Positions 21,367-33,540 are shown, numbered from the stretch's first letter. The stretch: DNA of 64,000 nucleotides from Clonostachys chloroleuca (GCA_037952775.1 JBANAY010000003.1:24552001-24616000), one strand, 5' to 3'. The notes: generated by a model from the letters alone, not told the origin. A program made the numbers and translations.

Positions 21367-22673
21367 TTATGGTAAAGGATACCTCGGAATGCGCTCGGAA
21401 TGGCCGGAATGGCTTACAACAACTGGTGTCAAGGCCATTGCGTTGGCAGCATCGAAGTGGCGGGTTGACTTGGGGACGGCGACAGATCAACAAATCGCTG
21501 GAGAAAAAGGAAGAAGAGAAAGGGAAAAAGAAAAGAAAGCAAAGGAGCCCATATTGGACCCTATTGTGTAAAAGTAGTCCACCTTGGACCTTATTGTGTG
21601 TATGGATGGAATGGACCAAGCTGAATTGATAGCGGCAGGCCAATTAGCACACGCCCACGAGCTGTTTTCTGTCTCATCCACGGGGCAAAGCTAGCACTAA
21701 TCTGACACACCCAGAAACAGATATGCTAGCAAGCTTCCTCAACCGTCAAGCAGAGGGCCTAGTGAAAAACGCCATCTGAAGCCAACGCTAGCCGGCCGGC
21801 TGGAGATTGTCTGGGTTGGAGCCTGCATTCGCCCTGAGGCTTGCAGGTGTAAGTGGCGTGCAGCCATGCCGAGCTAGCTTGGCTCCTTGCAGATCGATCC
21901 AATATCGAAGAACGATCTCAAGATCCAGCGATAATCTGCACTCTGGCTTCGCTGCTGGATGTTGACGTTGGAACAGAGCTGGCTTGGCAGAGAGGAACTT
22001 CTCCATCTGCCCCTGAATCCCCTCTCCGTTGAACTGCTGGGGGAGGGGCTGTGGGAATACTGAATACTCGAGGACTCTAAATCATTTCTATTATTCACAA
22101 TAACTGAATCTTCTCCAATTTTCTACCGCGGAGGGGTGGGCATTACCCCCTCACACCTCGCTTCAAAACGGCTCAGACAGGGGCTCCTGCGGCCAATTTC
22201 CAGGACATGCAGAGGGCTGAATCGTAATCTTCACGCGAGTCATTCTGCAGACACGGAAACCGTCAAAGCGGTCCGTTTGTCATCCCCTTGACTGCTTCTT
22301 GGAAAGCTACGGTATTACTGTTAGTGCCGAATAAAGGTGGCCTCGCTTAGCTGCTGTTGGGATGGAGCATGATCAGCCGCCAGTAAGTCGACAGGGGAAG
22401 ATCAATTAGCTCTTACGCTTTCATTCCATTATTCCATGGCGATGGCGACACCCTTCTTCAGCCTTTCCGCCAAGCCACTGATTCTGAAGAGCGGGTGTGA
22501 CTTGCGCCACCTGCATACGATGTTGCCGCCCAAGTGAGTTTCACCCGCTGCCACTAGATGCAGAAGTGGCCGAGGCCAAGTCAGATGTTAGACAGGTTTT
22601 CCATGGTGCCAATTTCAAACCGAGCTGTGAAGCTAAAGTGGCTTCTTTTTGTGCATAGATTTTCCAACGAGCT
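21367..22673. other. Intergenic, 1.3 kb
   Basis: I see no supported gene. A small direct repeat, TTGGACC-CTATTGTGT near 21554 and TTGGACC-TTATTGTGT near 21588, lies next to a purine-rich block upstream of the SAT4-type gene. Confidence 0.5.
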
Positions 22674-24370
22674 TCACACAAACCAGGGTACCGTGATACC
22701 ACAATCCACAAACCGCCACCACTCCAGTTGCCGAGTCTGATCCATGTCTACTCTCAGATCGCACTGCTTCCAATACATCTCAATTGCCCTCCTCATATCA
22801 GAGATATTCCCGATGCTTCGCGCGCGTTCCATCTCATCTAATATTTCGAGAATAATTAACCTTTGCTCATCTTTCCGAGACTCGCAGGCCGCGACGAAGA
22901 GCGGCCATGGGCTGGATACGCTTTCGAGCTTTGCGTAAGCATCGAAAGCTTGATCAAGATAGCCAACGCGCCTAGCATGATCCCCTTCCATGGGGCACAC
23001 ACGCTGCAGATACAAAATTGCGGCGAGACGATATAGCTCCGCTGTTACTAAGGTCCGGCAGCGTTCTGCTGGAGTTGTGCAAAGATTTTCATCAGGGTGT
23101 AAACGCTGATTTAGGGCCTGTAACCTCCCGTCCAGCCAGATTCGACTTTCGATACTAGGCTGCGAATTTTGGTGATTAGCAGAACGAGAGGTTCGGGACC
23201 GAAGACCATTGATCTCGTGAATTATTGCCAAAATCTCCACTGAACACCCAAGATGTCCAATAATCTACTCCTAATATTAGCTTGATATTTTCATGTAAGC
23301 TACTCGTTGATTGACACATACATAGTTGTCCTCTGACTTGGATCCCTGAATACAGACTGCACCGACATCATAGGAGGATATGTGCGAAGGGTGGGCAAAA
23401 TTGCCGAGAACTTCGTAGTACAGCAGCCAGGTGAGAAGGAACGTGGAAGGGGTGCGGTGCTGGCACCCAGCTGACATTTGAACCAGGCCGCTAGAGCCGT
23501 GTAAATGTATATGCCAACTACCATCATTTTTGTCGAATACCTAAAACAAAATCAACAACACCGAGGGAGGATCAAGTGGTTGGGATAGATACACATACGC
23601 TGTACATGGCAAGCATCAAGCAAGCGGCTAGCTGCACGCCACTAATGTGGTTGTACTTCAGGCTGTCTTGGCCCGATAGCGACTCGGAAAGTCGACTTAC
23701 TGCGTCTAACTTGTATTTAGCTGCTGGTTCCGGGCCAAGGTGATGATAGGCCGATATTGCAAGCATTGCATTGGATAATGCTAAAGCCGAAGCATCCCGG
23801 CAGGACAACGCCATGGGCAACATCTCATTAGAAAACCCATTGCGTGCGCTTGTTGTAGAGACCATGGAGGATATTACAGACTCATCTGATAAGAGTTACT
23901 AAAAGTGTTCGTCATTCCGAGTGGGAAGTTTGGTTCCACATACAATAGTCCAAGAGTATGGCATCTTGACCAACGATAGGAGAATGCAGGGAGAGGGTGA
24001 ACTGCGGTCGCTCAACCAGATATTTCTCCCAAACATCTTGGCCGAAGACATGCCCTTTGCTTGCAAGTATGTCCATTTCCCCGAAACTAATGAACTGCCT
24101 GCCGTGGCGCCGTTCAAGGGTAGCGTAGTTGTTGGGTAGCTCGTAGGTCAAAGCATCCTGCTCACGCTTGCGTCTATTTCGGCATCCAGGCCAAGTGAGT
24201 CGCAAGCCATACCCTAGGCACTTTCTGCTTGTTCTAGAACAATTGTTGCAATTTGGTATGTTTCTATCACAGCCGATTTTGCGTTCTGTTTGAGTTAGCG
24301 ATATCGGAGAGAGGAGAGGGGAAGGGCGTGGCTCACTTTTACACGTCCAGCATCCGTGTTGAGCCTTCAT
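22674..24370 (-). CDS. Zn(II)2Cys6 transcription factor, five exons
   Basis: CDS complement(join(22674..23264,23322..23540,23599..23885,23944..24285,24337..24370)), 490 aa. The binuclear zinc cluster starts at residue 7: CWTCKKRKIGCDRNIPNC then NNC and C, exactly CX2CX6CX6CX2CX6C. The first intron splits this motif, a common feature of the family. The rest matches the Fungal_trans_2 type: YYESVISSMV, LLAISAYHHLG-like ALALSNAMLAISAYHHLG, VFDKNDGSWHIHLHGSSGL, IIGHLGCSVEIL, and the basic-acidic C-terminal helices. It is a nuclear DNA-binding regulator, probably of the neighbouring O-methyltransferase (same strand, 370 bp away) and perhaps the monooxygenase; this is inference from position. The last exon has no usable Met, so the model needs the upstream exons. 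Confidence 0.87.
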
Positions 24371-24739
24371 TGCGTTCCATTCGATAGCGATTCCTTTTTG
24401 AGAGTCAGGATCCTTTGTAAATGGTCAAATGTTCTTCGAGTACTTGAGGTGTTGTTTGCCGATCGTCGCCGCGAGAGCGAAGGAGTCAAGGAGTCATGAT
24501 AAGCTTACAAATGCCGTCGAGGGGTGGTTAGTCACAAGGTGTGTGTTCGGCCCGGCCATGCCAATGCTATGGTAGCCCATATATGTCTCAAGAAATAGTT
24601 CGATTGAATAGTGCCTCATTTGCGCCAAATTAAAGCTCTCTGATTGATTACTGGTCCTTGCGTACAATGAGCCCGAGGAGATACTCTGGCTATGGTTCTT
24701 GACTTCAATTATTCTGAAGCTGGTCAAACATTTCCTCGG

Positions 24740-25515
24740 CTACTTGCGGCCTACATAGACGGCAATCAAAAGGCCTCCATCATACGGAGCCAAAGTGACC
24801 TTGAAACCATTTTGAGGGTCCTCGAGGAAAGCTTTCAGATCAGTGTAGCCCTTGGCCGCAGCAATGTAATTATCCGTTACGATCGTAGCCCCAATTCTGA
24901 GTCGAGAGTGAACTAACTTGAGCGCCGGAAGCGCGAGCGGTGTCCAAACTGTTGTTTACTGACGTTAGGGAAATGTTATATGCAAGTATGGTTATCGGTG
25001 AACTTACTGTCAAGCAATAAGAAGTCAATCTGCTCGGGTAGATTGGTCTTCAAGGTCTCTCTCAAGTCACCCTCCCTAAGCTCGATGACCGATTTGATAT
25101 CAGCTCCAGCTGCCTCCCAGTTCGCACGCGCTCTCGCCGCCTTGGCAGGCTCGTTTTCAGTGCCGATCACCTTGCAATCTCCACCTTCCACCGCGGCGTT
25201 TTGGCTGGCGGCGAGAGCCAGGTAGATTGTGCTTACACCAAAGGAGGTGCCCGCTTCGACGATGTACCGAGCTCTGGTGGACCGGAGAAGCAGATAGACC
25301 AGCGCGCACTTGTCAGGGTCCAGCGCAACAAACTTATCTACAGCCGCAGAGAGCGGCTGTTTTGTGCTGACAAAGGGGGTCTCGGCAAGCGCCTGAGTGT
25401 GAAGATCCCGAAGTACCTGGATGGTGGTAGGGCTGGCTTCCAGGCTGGCTAGGGTCTCCTCCAGAACGGCGTTGTTAGTCATGATCGGCGGCGTGGACAG
25501 TTGACTTTTTTGCAC
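24740..25515 (-). CDS. Class I SAM-dependent O-methyltransferase, two exons
   Basis: CDS complement(join(24740..24948,25008..25515)), 238 aa. It resembles the O-methyltransferase family 3 (caffeoyl-CoA/catechol OMT fold). SAM motif I is VEAGTSFGVSTIYLALA, the acidic loop is VIGTENEPAKAARARANWEAAG, and LREGDLRETL and DFLLLD precede the metal/catalytic Asp. Exon 2 begins inside LLLDIWTPLALPALKLV and supplies TDNYIAAAKGY and the C-terminal PYDGGLLIAVYVGRK, both family hallmarks. Without the 58-nt intron the protein would stop early. Start may be the Met at 25515 or the one 11 codons on (MTNNAVLEE). It probably methylates a phenolic or small metabolite; substrate unknown. Confidence 0.87.
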
Positions 25516-26362
25516 GGACAGATTTGCAATGATGTTGAGCCTGGTAAAGGCCCCTCGGGTGGAGGATGGAAGTGGTCTTATACCTGGGGATCACGCCTTG
25601 GTGATTGATGATGCTTGAGATGGACGTGGGGAAGCAGTTGCGTAATAATGCACCAGATGACCGAACCGGCAGCGGGGTCTTCCGGTAGGAGGAAGGAAAA
25701 TGCGATCGATGGAACAGGATAAGTCTCCTGGCATAGCATCGGTTAGCACATGAGCCAGGACAGGAAAGCCGCAGTGGGGAGATGGGGTATGTGACTCAAA
25801 GCTTACAGCCGGACCGTCGGCGTGAAACCGGCATTGGCTTGTGACCAATCATTTCTGGCAAAGAGTACATCTAAATGGTAGATTGATAAACAAAGGGCCT
25901 TGTATGAGGTACTGGTTACTTTTCCCTGCTCGCCGAAGCTATTTGGTCTAGTCGGCTTCGGTGGATTGGAGGAGTTGGATGAAAAGGGATTCCTCTGGCA
26001 TAGATACTGTTCACTCTCGCACACTGATATGCCCTGAGATTGTATAGTATAGATGAAATTTGTTTGAAATACACGCTTCCCAGATGAAAGTCATAAATGT
26101 GCCACTGAGTTTGGCTTAGCAACTGTGATTTAATAAAGAATTGGCTGTCACAGCATGGAAAACGAACACAGTTGATGAGATGTTGAGATTTATTTTGTAA
26201 GTTAAGATGTGCTGGCACCAAGTTAAAACCCCATGCTGCTGAAGTGAATCCTATACCGGCTCAACTTACGCCTCGATTGTAGCATTAGACGGGGGTTATG
26301 AGCGATATAGGAGGAGAGAGCCCTTGTTTTACGAACAGAAAAAGCCTCCGGAGAAAAGGAAT
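25516..26362. other. Intergenic, 0.85 kb
   Basis: Promoter side of the O-methyltransferase and 3' flank of the monooxygenase. I see no gene. Confidence 0.5.
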
Positions 26363-27637
26363 TTAGGCTTCTTTATCAGGCCACTCATAGTCTCTCAGAG
26401 CATATTTATCTCCGCTGTTAAAAGAACTGACGAATAACCTGGGGATAATCTCCATCATTCTGCTCCAAGAAATAAAGGCGAATATCTGGTTCCGCAGCCA
26501 GATCCCCCATTCTGTCTGTGGTGCAAGCACGCCAGGAATCAAGGGAGGTATCTTTTGCAGATCATCAATGATGGGCCGCATCTGCGTCTCATAGGCCTTC
26601 AGCGCGGCGGATATGTCTCTCCCGTTTCGTAGGTACTCGCCGGCCAACACGTAGCCACCGACCATGGCAAGAGATGTTCCCGCGCCAGTTGGGCCTGGGG
26701 CATAACCCGAGTCACCTACCAGCACAAAACGACCCTTGTGCAGGGTTGGAGGTTTGACCTGCATGACCTCGTTCGCGTAGAAATCCTTTGATGTCATCAT
26801 ATCCTTGAGGATCTCTGCTGTTTTCCAACCAGCCCCCTTGTAGTGCTGAGAGATAAACGCCTTGAGCGCTGCGTCCCCTTGCTTTTGAGCTTCGCGGAAG
26901 GGTGGCATGGCATCTGCATCATCGGACCTGTTGATTCCAAGAAGAGAGATCCGGCTTGAACTGGGCGAATCGGAGCCGATAGCAATAAAACGACCACCGT
27001 GGGCGCTGTATGCCTGCCCCATTTTCAGATCAGGGAGGATGGCCTTCTCGATGGTGAAGCCAGCCGCCCAGCAGTTTATTGGCTTGATGTGGTCTCGGAC
27101 GCCGCATCCAAGACCAATGGCCCTTGTCCTTGATGTTGCGCCATCGCAGGCGACGACAAGGTCATATTCTGCACTCGGTAGACCGTTGGCAAACTCGACG
27201 GTGACGGCCTCATCCTCGCCTCCCGTACGCTTTATCGAAGCCACCTGCTCGTTGAAGATATACCGGATATTCTTGTTATCCTTTGTCATGTCATATAGAA
27301 CTTGAGACAAATCGCCGCGGAAGATCTCATACTCGGAAACGAGGGACTGCTTATCAGCGTTGCCGGTGGATTTGATGGTGCCGAAAGGACGCCCGTCGCT
27401 GTGGACGAAGCTGAACCCTTCATAAGGCAGGGTTTTGGCCCGCACGGCCTCCTCCATCCCCGGTATCTTCCGCATGACGGTGACGCCCACGGTGCGTATG
27501 TCGACATTCTGCCCGTTAAGCCGCAGTTGGGGAAAGCGTTCTATGACAGTAACGCTCGCTCCGGCCTTGGCGAACCAGTAGGCTGTCATGGGGCCGGCGA
27601 TGGAGGCTCCGACGATGAGCACCCTGTGTTGAGACAT
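26363..27637 (-). CDS. FAD-dependent aromatic-hydroxylase-type monooxygenase
   Basis: Single exon, 424 aa, group A flavoprotein monooxygenase (PHBH fold). The N-terminal Rossmann motif is VLIVGASIAGPMTAYWFAKAG followed by VIERFP. The DG motif lies in LVVACDGATSRTR, and the GD motif in GRFVLVGDSGYAPGPTGAGTSLA binds the flavin ribityl chain. Such enzymes use NAD(P)H and oxygen to hydroxylate phenolic rings, and also act in tetracycline-like inactivation and secondary metabolism. No signal or membrane segment is seen, so it is cytosolic. It lies between the O-methyltransferase and a Zn2Cys6 regulator on the same strand, which fits a small catabolic or tailoring set. Substrate unknown. Confidence 0.9.
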   Translation of the reverse strand: MSQHRVLIVGASIAGPMTAYWFAKAGASVTVIERFPQLRLNGQNVDIRTVGVTVMRKIPGMEEAVRAKTLPYEGFSFVHSDGRPFGTIKSTGNADKQSLVSEYEIFRGDLSQVLYDMTKDNKNIRYIFNEQVASIKRTGGEDEAVTVEFANGLPSAEYDLVVACDGATSRTRAIGLGCGVRDHIKPINCWAAGFTIEKAILPDLKMGQAYSAHGGRFIAIGSDSPSSSRISLLGINRSDDADAMPPFREAQKQGDAALKAFISQHYKGAGWKTAEILKDMMTSKDFYANEVMQVKPPTLHKGRFVLVGDSGYAPGPTGAGTSLAMVGGYVLAGEYLRNGRDISAALKAYETQMRPIIDDLQKIPPLIPGVLAPQTEWGIWLRNQIFAFISWSRMMEIIPRLFVSSFNSGDKYALRDYEWPDKEA

Positions 27638-27945
27638 GATATGTGGTTTTGCTGTGAATGGTGTGTATAGGTTGAGGTCATGAAATACTATGAGGGAGAG
27701 TGGTGATTATATAGACTACATCGTGAATGCCCAAGATCGAGACAGCTGGTGTTTGATTGGTTCTTCGGGAGCATTTGAGATCATCTCGGTCGTCTCACTC
27801 CCGATCGCTCGGCCGTCTTTGGACCCGAGCGTTGAGCCAATTAGAGGTCAGATTGTCCACAACCCGCCATACCCCTTCATGCTTGGAAAATGCATATAGG
27901 AAGTTCGCACTGGGTGTTAGGAAAAGAGGGCGGGCATAGAGAAAA

Positions 27946-30110
27946 TTACTCCTGTTGCTTTCCGTGAGCTTGGTAATCTTTCAATAACTGATCCCAAAAC
28001 ACCCAGTCGGACAAGTCAACGTCCATGCCATTGCCGGCATCAAGGGCGATAGCATCCAAAGAGTTGTCAGAAGGTGTGTTTTCAAAACCTTCTGCCAGAG
28101 ATGATATAGATTTACAAGTAGAGGTTGAACCTCCTGAAGGTTCTTTAAAATTAGGCATCTTCGACCCTTTACGAGTTTGAACCTCGGTTTTGCGTGACGA
28201 CCGCAACGATTTGATGAAATCAGGTTCCTTATTCTTGGAGTTGCTTGATTGGTTGGCATCCCAAGCCTTGAGCGTTAACCACCCAAAAGCTACGTGCAAA
28301 GATTGTTTTGGCTTGAGAAGATCCGGATGATTGGCGTAGACTTGTGACAAACGGGACCAAGCATCGTCAATGTCCGCAGGCGCCAGCCATTCAGCCGCGT
28401 CACGGAGGCTTGTAAGGGTATATATGAGAGAGTCCCATGAGCCCCAGAGGAAGAAGGGCTTCACGTGCCAGAGATATCTGCCAGGCTTGCATGTGCATAC
28501 GCAGCTGCATCTGTATCAAGAATCTTCTGTGATAGCTTGAACATCTCCCTCCGTTCAGTCTCAGTAGCGGTATTGTTCCTCGCTTTGGGAAGGCGGATCC
28601 GAAGTCGCATCGCAGTAATAGCCGATCTGATCGACCCGACTGTCAGAAAGTGTAACGGGTTGAGAATATCGCAGTATCGGATGTATTTCTCCTCAACCGC
28701 GCTCTCTGCCTCGTTTATAATCCTCTCCGCCTCCTCGAAGCTCTGAGCTTGGTGTGATCCTGCGGGCTGGAGCCACCCTGAAGTTTTGGCTAGAAAGCTG
28801 CCCACAGTTGATCGAGCCATGCAGAATATCATATCTGTTGCACCCTTCTGCTCTTGTGGCTTCTCTGTCATGCCGGGCCAGATCTGGTCGTCGTTGATAT
28901 TTAGAGGAGGAAGCGTATCCCAATGATCAGGCACGGCAGTGATTCCAGTTCCAGAGAGCTGGCTTGCAATTCCTTCAAGGGGCAGCAGCTGGAAGAACAG
29001 ACGGCGTCTCATCTGGACTTCAAATGGTGGTAGCCCGAGTTTCTCACCGTCTCGGTGAAGCCCGATACGTTGCCCGATTCGGATTGCCACGCCAGTCAAG
29101 ATCCAATATGTGGAAGGATCGTAGAAATAGCGGCATGAAAGTAAGAAGAGAACCAATGCCTGCAGCACAGACATCTCCGTACTTCTTAAAAAAGATGCAT
29201 TTACCAGTGCTTGCCTTGTAGCGAAGTGGTACTCTTTCATTAATTTGGACCGTGACTGACCCAGCCTCTCGAAGCAATGGTTATCATTCATAGAAAAGAC
29301 GGCAAAGTGATAGATGGCAAAGAGGAGGCACTCCTCATTCTTTGACGCACTTGAAGGATTTTGTGATATCTTCTCCAGCATCTCAAAGGTAGAGGGAATA
29401 TGAAGGATCTTGCAAATGGGCTCCACGTTCTCGGCATGGGCTTTCCACATGATGATCGCATTTTCGTACGTTGGGTGATACTGGAGAAGGCTTTGCTGAG
29501 AACCTAGAAACGCTCCACAGAGGGGATCCGATATCTTGTCCCCGATGCTCAGATGAAGGTTCATACTTTCATCTTCCTCGGCGTCCTGTAATTCGCATTC
29601 CTCATCATCCCCTGATCCTTCCCCGTTGGTGGAAGCATATGCAATCTCTTCCTCCCCTAAGTCGTGCCAGAGATTGCTATCAATGTATTTACTCGCGACG
29701 AATTTTCCGGTTCGGGGAGCTCCGTTGTCGTCCCAACGGAAAGATGCGACTTGATCTTCTATTCTGCTGATCTCCTTACCAGATGTGATGGCTGTCTCAT
29801 GTGCTTCATGCGGCAACAAGCCGTGCTGGCGCAGGATATGTTCATAGCGGGCGAGTCGCTGCAACACATCGCGCGTCACTCTTCGCTTCTGCGCGCGCGG
29901 GAATGGTGCCTGATAGAAACAGTCTAGTCTACTCTTGCGGCAGCTGGAGCAAGCGGGTGCTACTTTGTCGCATTTGACCTTGCGTCTGGCACATGTCTGG
30001 CAAGAATAGGGCATGGTAGTCTTGGAGGCATCTCCATCAGCGGAGTACCCTGCAGGGGCTGGAGCGATCGCAACAGGTGCGTCGTATTCCGGGGCTATTC
30101 TCTTCGGCAT
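27946..30110 (-). pseudogene. Zn(II)2Cys6 transcription factor with a frameshift near 28480
   Basis: The first frame (30110 to about 28480) carries a zinc cluster CQTCARRKVKCDKVAPAC-SSC-C (CX2CX6CX6CX2CX6C, about residues 37-64), a linker, and the fungal-specific transcription factor domain (YHPTYENAIIMW, FAIYHFAVFSMN, ALVLFLLSCRYFYDPSTYWILTGVAIRIGQRIGLHRDG, EVQMRRRLFFQL). It then shifts frame: family-like sequence LWHVKPFFLWGSWDSLIYTLTSLR continues in the next frame to 27946. No intron fits the gap, because the only donor-acceptor pair nearby would remove 23 nt. One missing base in CTGGCAGATA explains it. Either the gene is decayed or the assembly has an error; if intact it would be about 720 aa. 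It may regulate the adjacent monooxygenase. Confidence 0.8.
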
Positions 30111-30480
30111 TCTGGATTCCGTGCAGATGCAAGGATCGGTTTCTTCGCTGCGCCGGTGGGTATATCATTACGTCTTCTAGTGCAGGAGAACAGACTCACG
30201 TCATGGAATAAAAGGGAGGTTTGTTCGTATTGGAAATATTACGTAAGGCCCTGTAGCTCCTTTTCCATCAGTGCAATTTGCCCTGAAGTCTTCCATTAAT
30301 CTTTTCATGTGTGGGCATTTTGGTTCTCTTATTCTCTACCTCGTAATTGTATAACACTTCACGCCTCTATACCCTTTCTCTAAATTAATGCACCCAATTT
30401 AGCCAGAGATATAATGTACAAATCCCACCAATAGTTAACTTATTCACAAAACCTCCATTCGCTTCGGACTTTTCCGGGAT

Positions 30481-31313
30481 TCAACCAAGCTTGGCCGACC
30501 AGTGGCTCACAGAGAACTTGGCGCCGCTACCAGAAATGGGCTCAGTGCCGAATTGAACAGCTGCAGAAACAGAATAGTGAGTAAACAACTCGGATTTTGA
30601 GGGCTGATTGGATTTATAAGACATACTCAGAAGATGCTGGCTGTCAGCAGGGAAGCCGCGCATGTCCTTGACAACATAGAAGAAGTCCATGATTTCTCCG
30701 TCGAACGAGTTCAGCTGGCTGGGGGCGACAAAACTGTACACCCTCATGGCTCCGTTGTAGCCGTCCCAGAGCTCCCAGTCGCGGCCGGCAGCCTTGACAG
30801 TGCCGATGGGGCTACCGATGGGTGTGAGGCCACCAAGGTTGGCAAGCCTATTCGAATTATTAGCTTCTATTGCTGCATAGAAGATGGACCGTAGACATAC
30901 CAGATCATAACCTCGTAATCACCACTGCTGGTAGCGTGGTTGGGGTCAGCTGCCGTGAAGATGTCGTAGGCAACGTCGGCTCGGATGTTGGAGCCCGAGT
31001 AGCTCCATTCTGCCCCAGTGGAAATGCTGCCAATGCTGGTGACGATCTTCTTCTCTGGGAGGTCGAGTCCAGAGTAGGGGTAGCTCTTGATCTCGGTCTC
31101 GGAACCAGACCAGGTCCAGTCCGCATGCCACGAGACACCGCCGCTGGAAGTGCTATCGACGTAGGTGCACTGGTTGCCAGTGCCGGTAGCGGCACCCCAC
31201 TCGTTGTTGTTGAAGTTGTATCCGTCGCGGCTCAGGTAGGCATACTGGTCGCACAGAGACTCAGCCATTGCCAGAGGCAAGACGGCAGCAAGATAGGCGA
31301 TTCCGGTCTTCAT
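30481..31313 (-). CDS. GH12 endoglucanase/xyloglucanase, three exons
   Basis: CDS complement(join(30481..30560,30627..30847,30901..31313)), 237 aa, the normal size for glycoside hydrolase family 12. The signal peptide is MKTGIAYLAAVLPLAMA. Family features are the early Cys pair (LCDQYAYLS...NQCTYV), SWHADWTWSG, the nucleophile segment GDYEVMIWLA (Glu), RDWELWDGYNG, and the acid/base segment VQFGTEPISGSGA (Glu) near the end. It is secreted and cleaves beta-1,4-glucan or xyloglucan in plant cell walls. No carbohydrate-binding module is present. Introns are 53 and 66 nt and both junctions lie in conserved motifs, so the model is firm. Exact substrate preference within GH12 cannot be read. Confidence 0.92.
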
Positions 31314-32899
31314 TATGGGTGGTGATTAGGCGAAGAGCAGTGTGAGAGTTGACTTCGGTTTGGTTGGGTGCAGAAGAGCGACTGTCCATGAACTTGGGGA
31401 CTTGGTCATATTAATCCGTTTGGCTGCCTCCATACGCCTCTTGATCGGCGGGCAGATCTTCAATGCGAGTGGTTCGGTACCGATTCCTGAAACGCAGCTG
31501 AGTCGACTTTGCCTATGTGAGCAGTTCCGGCTTTATTTTTGGAACGGTGGAGTCTTCTCGAATCCTCAAACAGCAGGACGGATGCCGCTAATTAGAAGAG
31601 CGATCCACCAGTACGGCTACACGTGCCGGTATGCAGTAAATAACCAGCTCGCGCTTTGTTCTTCGTAGCTCGAGATGGGGAATACGAGTCTATCTTTTTG
31701 GGGAGTCTCCATTTATAGATATCTGGGCCCAATTCTGATCTCGTTGTAGAAACCCAGTGCTTGGAGGTTGAATCTCGGTACCGGCTACGATGCATATTCC
31801 TGCTAATAATATAGCGCCCCGATACTGAAGCAACAGATAGTGAGAGCTGGGCCTTACTATAGGTTTTCTTTTCCAATAAATGTTCGTCTTCATCGGGCTA
31901 ATCCTGCGATTTTATGCGTCCAATGCTGGGATCGCATGGTGCGGTGTTGCAATTTCCATCCACTATGCCAGGGCAAGCTGAGCCAGGGGACCAGGTCTGT
32001 TTGACATTTCCCTTCCTTTGAACATGTGGTTAAGAGTCTTTTGGGAAACCAGCCAATTGCGAAAAGAGCACATGAAACTCCCTTGGGAAGAGTGCCGTTT
32101 GGGGCAATCTAAGCAAGCTTTGGCAAGGTAACGGAACTGTTTATTAGTGGTGCTTTATCGGTCATCTTTGGCCTCATGCCTTTCTATTCCAGTAACAAGA
32201 AATTTCTTCTGGGCTTGTAATATAACTGTTCTATTAGGAACCAGCTCAAACAGCTTCTAAGGAGGATCTCAGCCTTGCAGTTCCTGCTCGTTCCTCTTTC
32301 CATTTCTCCACCACTAACATCGCTATCAATTGGTTCAAAAGCGCATCCGTCCCTCTTACTTTTGTAAACCATTCCTAAGCCTCAAAGTGGTGTGGTAAGC
32401 GATGATTTGTTTACTATAAGCCTGGGCAATCAAGGTGCGACAAATGCTCCCATGATTAGTTTGGTCAGTAGTCCCCAGGGCAGCAAACTAGAACAAGTTG
32501 GAAGTTTATGCATCATTACAGAAGTCGCATGATTAGCCATAAAGACAATAGACAACAAGGGAACTGAAGTCTAAAGAAATAATGGGCAGGTCTAGTCCTA
32601 GTCCTAGTTCTCATCGCTTTGTGTGTCTCCCAATTTGGCCACCAACGTCAATGTCAATATGTCATTGTCAACATTGAGAGCCTGCCAAGACGGTAGGGCG
32701 CGCATCCGGCAGTTTTCGGCACCAGTGCGCCCTGTGACATGCGCTAGTGCTGGCCGTCGAACATGAAAGAAAACGTGGCCTGCATATTGCTACATTATCC
32801 CAGTGTTATCGGCCACCAAAGCTGACTCCCAGATAGGTTGGGGTAAGCAGCATGACAGCATATGTATATTAACCGGCATCTAGGTTCGATAGATTGATT

Positions 32900-32931
<32 letters not shown>

Positions 32932-33042
32932 CTAAAAACTAAAGAAAAAAACTGCATCCGCACATGTATCTTAGCCCACATACTCTATAATCTCATTCAT
33001 CTACTGTTACCTAAGACAACACAAGTTCACTGTTTAAACCCG
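31314..33042. other. Intergenic, 1.7 kb
   Basis: Promoter regions of two divergent genes (GH12 on minus, acetyltransferase on plus). I see no gene. A T22-A12 tract lies at 32898-32931. Confidence 0.55.
32898..32931. repeat. Poly(dT)-poly(dA) tract
   Basis: About 22 T followed directly by 12 A, some 110 bp before the acetyltransferase ATG. Such stiff tracts commonly exclude nucleosomes in fungal promoters; here that is inference. Confidence 0.85.
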
Positions 33043-33540
33043 ATGGATTCTTCACAGCAAGTAATCTATCGCACACACCTCCCAGGAGATTTAGGCTACA
33101 TTGTATACCAAGAAAGCCTAGTCTTTTGCCAGGGGCTCGGTTACAATCAAAAATTCGAGGCTTTGCTCGCCAGGATCGCAGCGGACTTCCTCGAGAACTT
33201 CGACCCCGCCAAGGAACGCTGCTGGGTTGCAGAAAAGGGAGGCGTGTTCATGGGATGTGTCATGCTTATCCAACACCAGGAGCGTGAGGAGGCGGCCAAA
33301 TTGCGGTTCCTACTCGTGAGCGACAAGGCACGAGGCCAGGGTGTTGGCTCAGAACTTGTCCGTCAGTGCGTCGACTTTGCGAGAGAAGCAGGCTACGAGG
33401 CCGTATATCTGGGGACGGAGAAGTCACTTGTTGCCGCTCGGAATATTTATAGGAGGGCGGGGTTTGAGATTGTAGAGACTGGGTCAAACAATGAATGGGG
33501 TTTTGAAACTGAGCTGGAAACATGGAGACTTCAGCTTTGA
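33043..33540 (+). CDS. GNAT-family N-acetyltransferase
   Basis: Single exon, 165 aa. It opens with IYRTHLPGDLGYIVYQESLVF, a block seen in the GNAT domains that in bacteria are fused to MarR regulators. GGVFMGCVML is beta-4, KLRFLLVSDKARGQGVGSELV gives the acetyl-CoA pyrophosphate loop (Q/RxxGxG/A pattern in ARGQGVG), and ARNIYRRAGFEIVE is the usual C-terminal Tyr helix. It transfers acetyl from acetyl-CoA to an amine of unknown identity. The bacterial look of the N-terminal block makes old horizontal transfer conceivable, but the base composition is not unusual. Confidence 0.87.
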   Translation: MDSSQQVIYRTHLPGDLGYIVYQESLVFCQGLGYNQKFEALLARIAADFLENFDPAKERCWVAEKGGVFMGCVMLIQHQEREEAAKLRFLLVSDKARGQGVGSELVRQCVDFAREAGYEAVYLGTEKSLVAARNIYRRAGFEIVETGSNNEWGFETELETWRLQL

